From the NCBI GenBank assembly GCA_017511925.1, contig JAFWHS010000014.1, positions 62,001 through 126,000 on the forward strand: a DNA stretch of 64,000 bases, given 5' to 3'. The first letter of the stretch is position 1. Each line of letters begins with the position of its first letter. The notes under the pieces were generated by a model. The model saw nothing but the letters and a program-made list of their open reading frames with translations, was not told where the DNA came from and ran no database searches. Position numbers and translations under genes: made by a program. The DNA comes from Candidatus Saccharimonadota bacterium. GTDB lineage: Bacteria; Patescibacteriota; Saccharimonadia; Saccharimonadales; Saccharimonadaceae. Shown here in pieces: positions 63,399-64,000 of the stretch.

Positions 63399-63444
63399 TC
63401 TTATTTTTACATTTTGCTCATGTTTTTCTATTTATCGTCTCGAC

Positions 63445-63680
63445 AAAGAGTTGCGGGGGAAAGCCGGCGACGAAGAGCGCTACGAGCCAAACTAGTACTC
63501 AGAGACGCAGCGCACTGACCACCCGACGCTCCTGCTGCCGTTGTTGGCAGGGTTAACGTTATCACTACGGAAGTATAGGTAGTAAGCGACGTTAGCATTG
63601 CTGACCGTACTAGACCAGTAGTAGCCGTAGTACCCTGCGTAGTTAAGGGAGCCATCGACCACGTGGCCGGACCGGACCAA
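63445..63680 (-). repeat. DGR variable repeat (VR) with 3' homing tail
   Basis: On the minus strand, VR covers the last 62 codons of the target gene (63492-63680) plus a 47-bp tail after the stop (63445-63491) that is identical to the TR tail. Fifteen codons carry adenine substitutions relative to TR; fourteen of them change the amino acid. The perfect 3' part is the expected place for the initiation-of-mutagenic-homing (IMH) sequence. Confidence 0.93.
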
Positions 63681-64000
63681 GTAAAGAGGGCTTTGGACTA
63701 GCTTATTACCGTTACCAGTATTGCCACCATTATATACATTGTTTAGCCTAGCGAACTCACTCTTGGCGGCTACACTAGATACTGTAGGGAGTCTCCAGCC
63801 TTTAGGGCAAATGGAGTTCTGGGGGTTATTGGCTACGTTATTGTAGGTGCTGGTATTATACCCACCGGAAGCATTGGAGGCTATAGCTGCGCTCCAGTTG
63901 TAGTAGTTACCAATTTTTCCGTGATTACCGTTACCGGTAAAGGCATTGTGGCTAAAGTAAGTAGGAGCTACGGTATTGTTTGCGTTAAGGTAGTTACAGG
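63492..64000 (-). CDS. DGR target protein, C-terminal part with C-type-lectin/FGE-like variable domain (runs off window)
   Basis: The frame is open from the window edge to the TAG at 63492, so the last ~169 residues are seen. They contain SICPKGWRLPT and YYWSST, ending in a W-S-V-R-C-V segment, the signature of the Fibrobacter-type paralogous/DUF1566-like C-type lectin fold used by many DGR targets. The VR gives variable residues Tyr, Val, Ser, His, Gly and Trp on the presumed ligand face. The conserved frame (WSST, FRSDNVNP, SVRCVSEY) is untouched. The two cysteines (ICP and RCV) may pair. Its N terminus, and therefore its signal peptide or anchor, lies outside. A surface adhesin role is inference. 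Confidence 0.9.
   Translation of the reverse strand, partial: CNYLNANNTVAPTYFSHNAFTGNGNHGKIGNYYNWSAAIASNASGGYNTSTYNNVANNPQNSICPKGWRLPTVSSVAAKSEFARLNNVYNGGNTGNGNKLVQSPLYLVRSGHVVDGSLNYAGYYGYYWSSTVSNANVAYYLYFRSDNVNPANNGSRSVGWSVRCVSEY

Noticed and set aside
61158-63680. Inverted 236-bp repeats as ends of an insertion sequence or transposon
   Set aside because: Mismatches are almost only at adenines of one copy and the enclosed genes are RT and Avd-like; no transposase, target duplication or terminal structure is seen.

Overview
The window looks like a piece of the compact genome of a Candidate Phyla Radiation bacterium. Saccharibacteria (TM7) is the best guess, inferred from gene content and style rather than from a marker phylogeny. 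Intergenic gaps are short, the DNA is moderately AT-rich, and the standard code is used (TGA ends genes at ATGA/GTGA junctions, for example HAD/pgsA and iscU/gpsA). Many genes have a TATAAT-like -10 box only 6-10 nt before the start codon and no Shine-Dalgarno, which suggests widespread leaderless mRNAs. This rule also moves several gene starts.

Layout. 0-3.2 kb: AI-2E-type permease (partial) and queuosine genes queH-queA-tgt. 3.2-6.9 kb: TelA, a membrane coiled-coil protein and a VWA lipoprotein in one operon. 7-13.5 kb: cysS, hydrolase, nrnA, an acyl-CoA ligase, then cdsA and pgsA convergent, and a YqeG-type HAD phosphatase. 13.5-19.1 kb: recR, ybaB, a GT-C membrane protein, dnaB, dnaX and an unknown gene. 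19.2-21.5 kb: a DsbA-like membrane protein and a SufS-like enzyme. 21.5-28.1 kb: rplJ-rplL with an L10 leader, rplA, rplK, secE and nusG, the usual single cluster broken into units on both strands with a glucan phosphorylase inside it. 28-34.2 kb: PlsC-like acyltransferase, tRNA-Gln, two ASCH proteins, a fused MacB-like ABC transporter, and a CdiA-CT-like nuclease. 34.3-40.8 kb: four co-directional envelope genes including a VirB6/TrbL-like protein; the first is frameshifted at a run of nine G. 40.8-52.4 kb: VTC domain/DUF4956/Cthe_2159 trio, 7TM sensor-like protein, CAP protein, CapA-beta-lactamase fusion, GH97, sortase, YgjP-type peptidase, kinase, polysaccharide deacetylase. 52.4-60.9 kb: tRNA-Trp, glycosyltransferase plus GH57, bL33, UvrD-like helicase-nuclease, gpsA, iscU and iscS.

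The most exciting part is 60.9-64.0 kb: a complete-looking diversity-generating retroelement (DGR). It has a reverse transcriptase, an Avd-like accessory protein with an extra N-terminal domain, a template repeat (TR, 61158-61393), and a variable repeat (VR, 63445-63680) at the 3' end of a C-type-lectin-fold target gene that runs off the window. TR and VR differ at 20 positions in 236; 19 of these are at TR adenines, and 13 of 19 AAC codons in TR are changed in VR. Unusually, TR lies on the strand opposite to RT, accessory gene and target. It has its own apparent promoter, a structured leader, and a short inverted repeat that would close the whole TR RNA into one folded domain.

How the genes work together: a minimal cell with queuosine modification, DNA replication and recombination, glycerophospholipid steps (gpsA, PlsC-like, cdsA, pgsA), alpha-glucan turnover (phosphorylase, glycosyltransferase, GH57, GH97) and a large outward-facing set (sortase, CAP, CapA fusion, T4SS-like cluster, DGR-diversified lectin). 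That set fits an epibiont which must bind and interact with a host surface; this lifestyle is inference.
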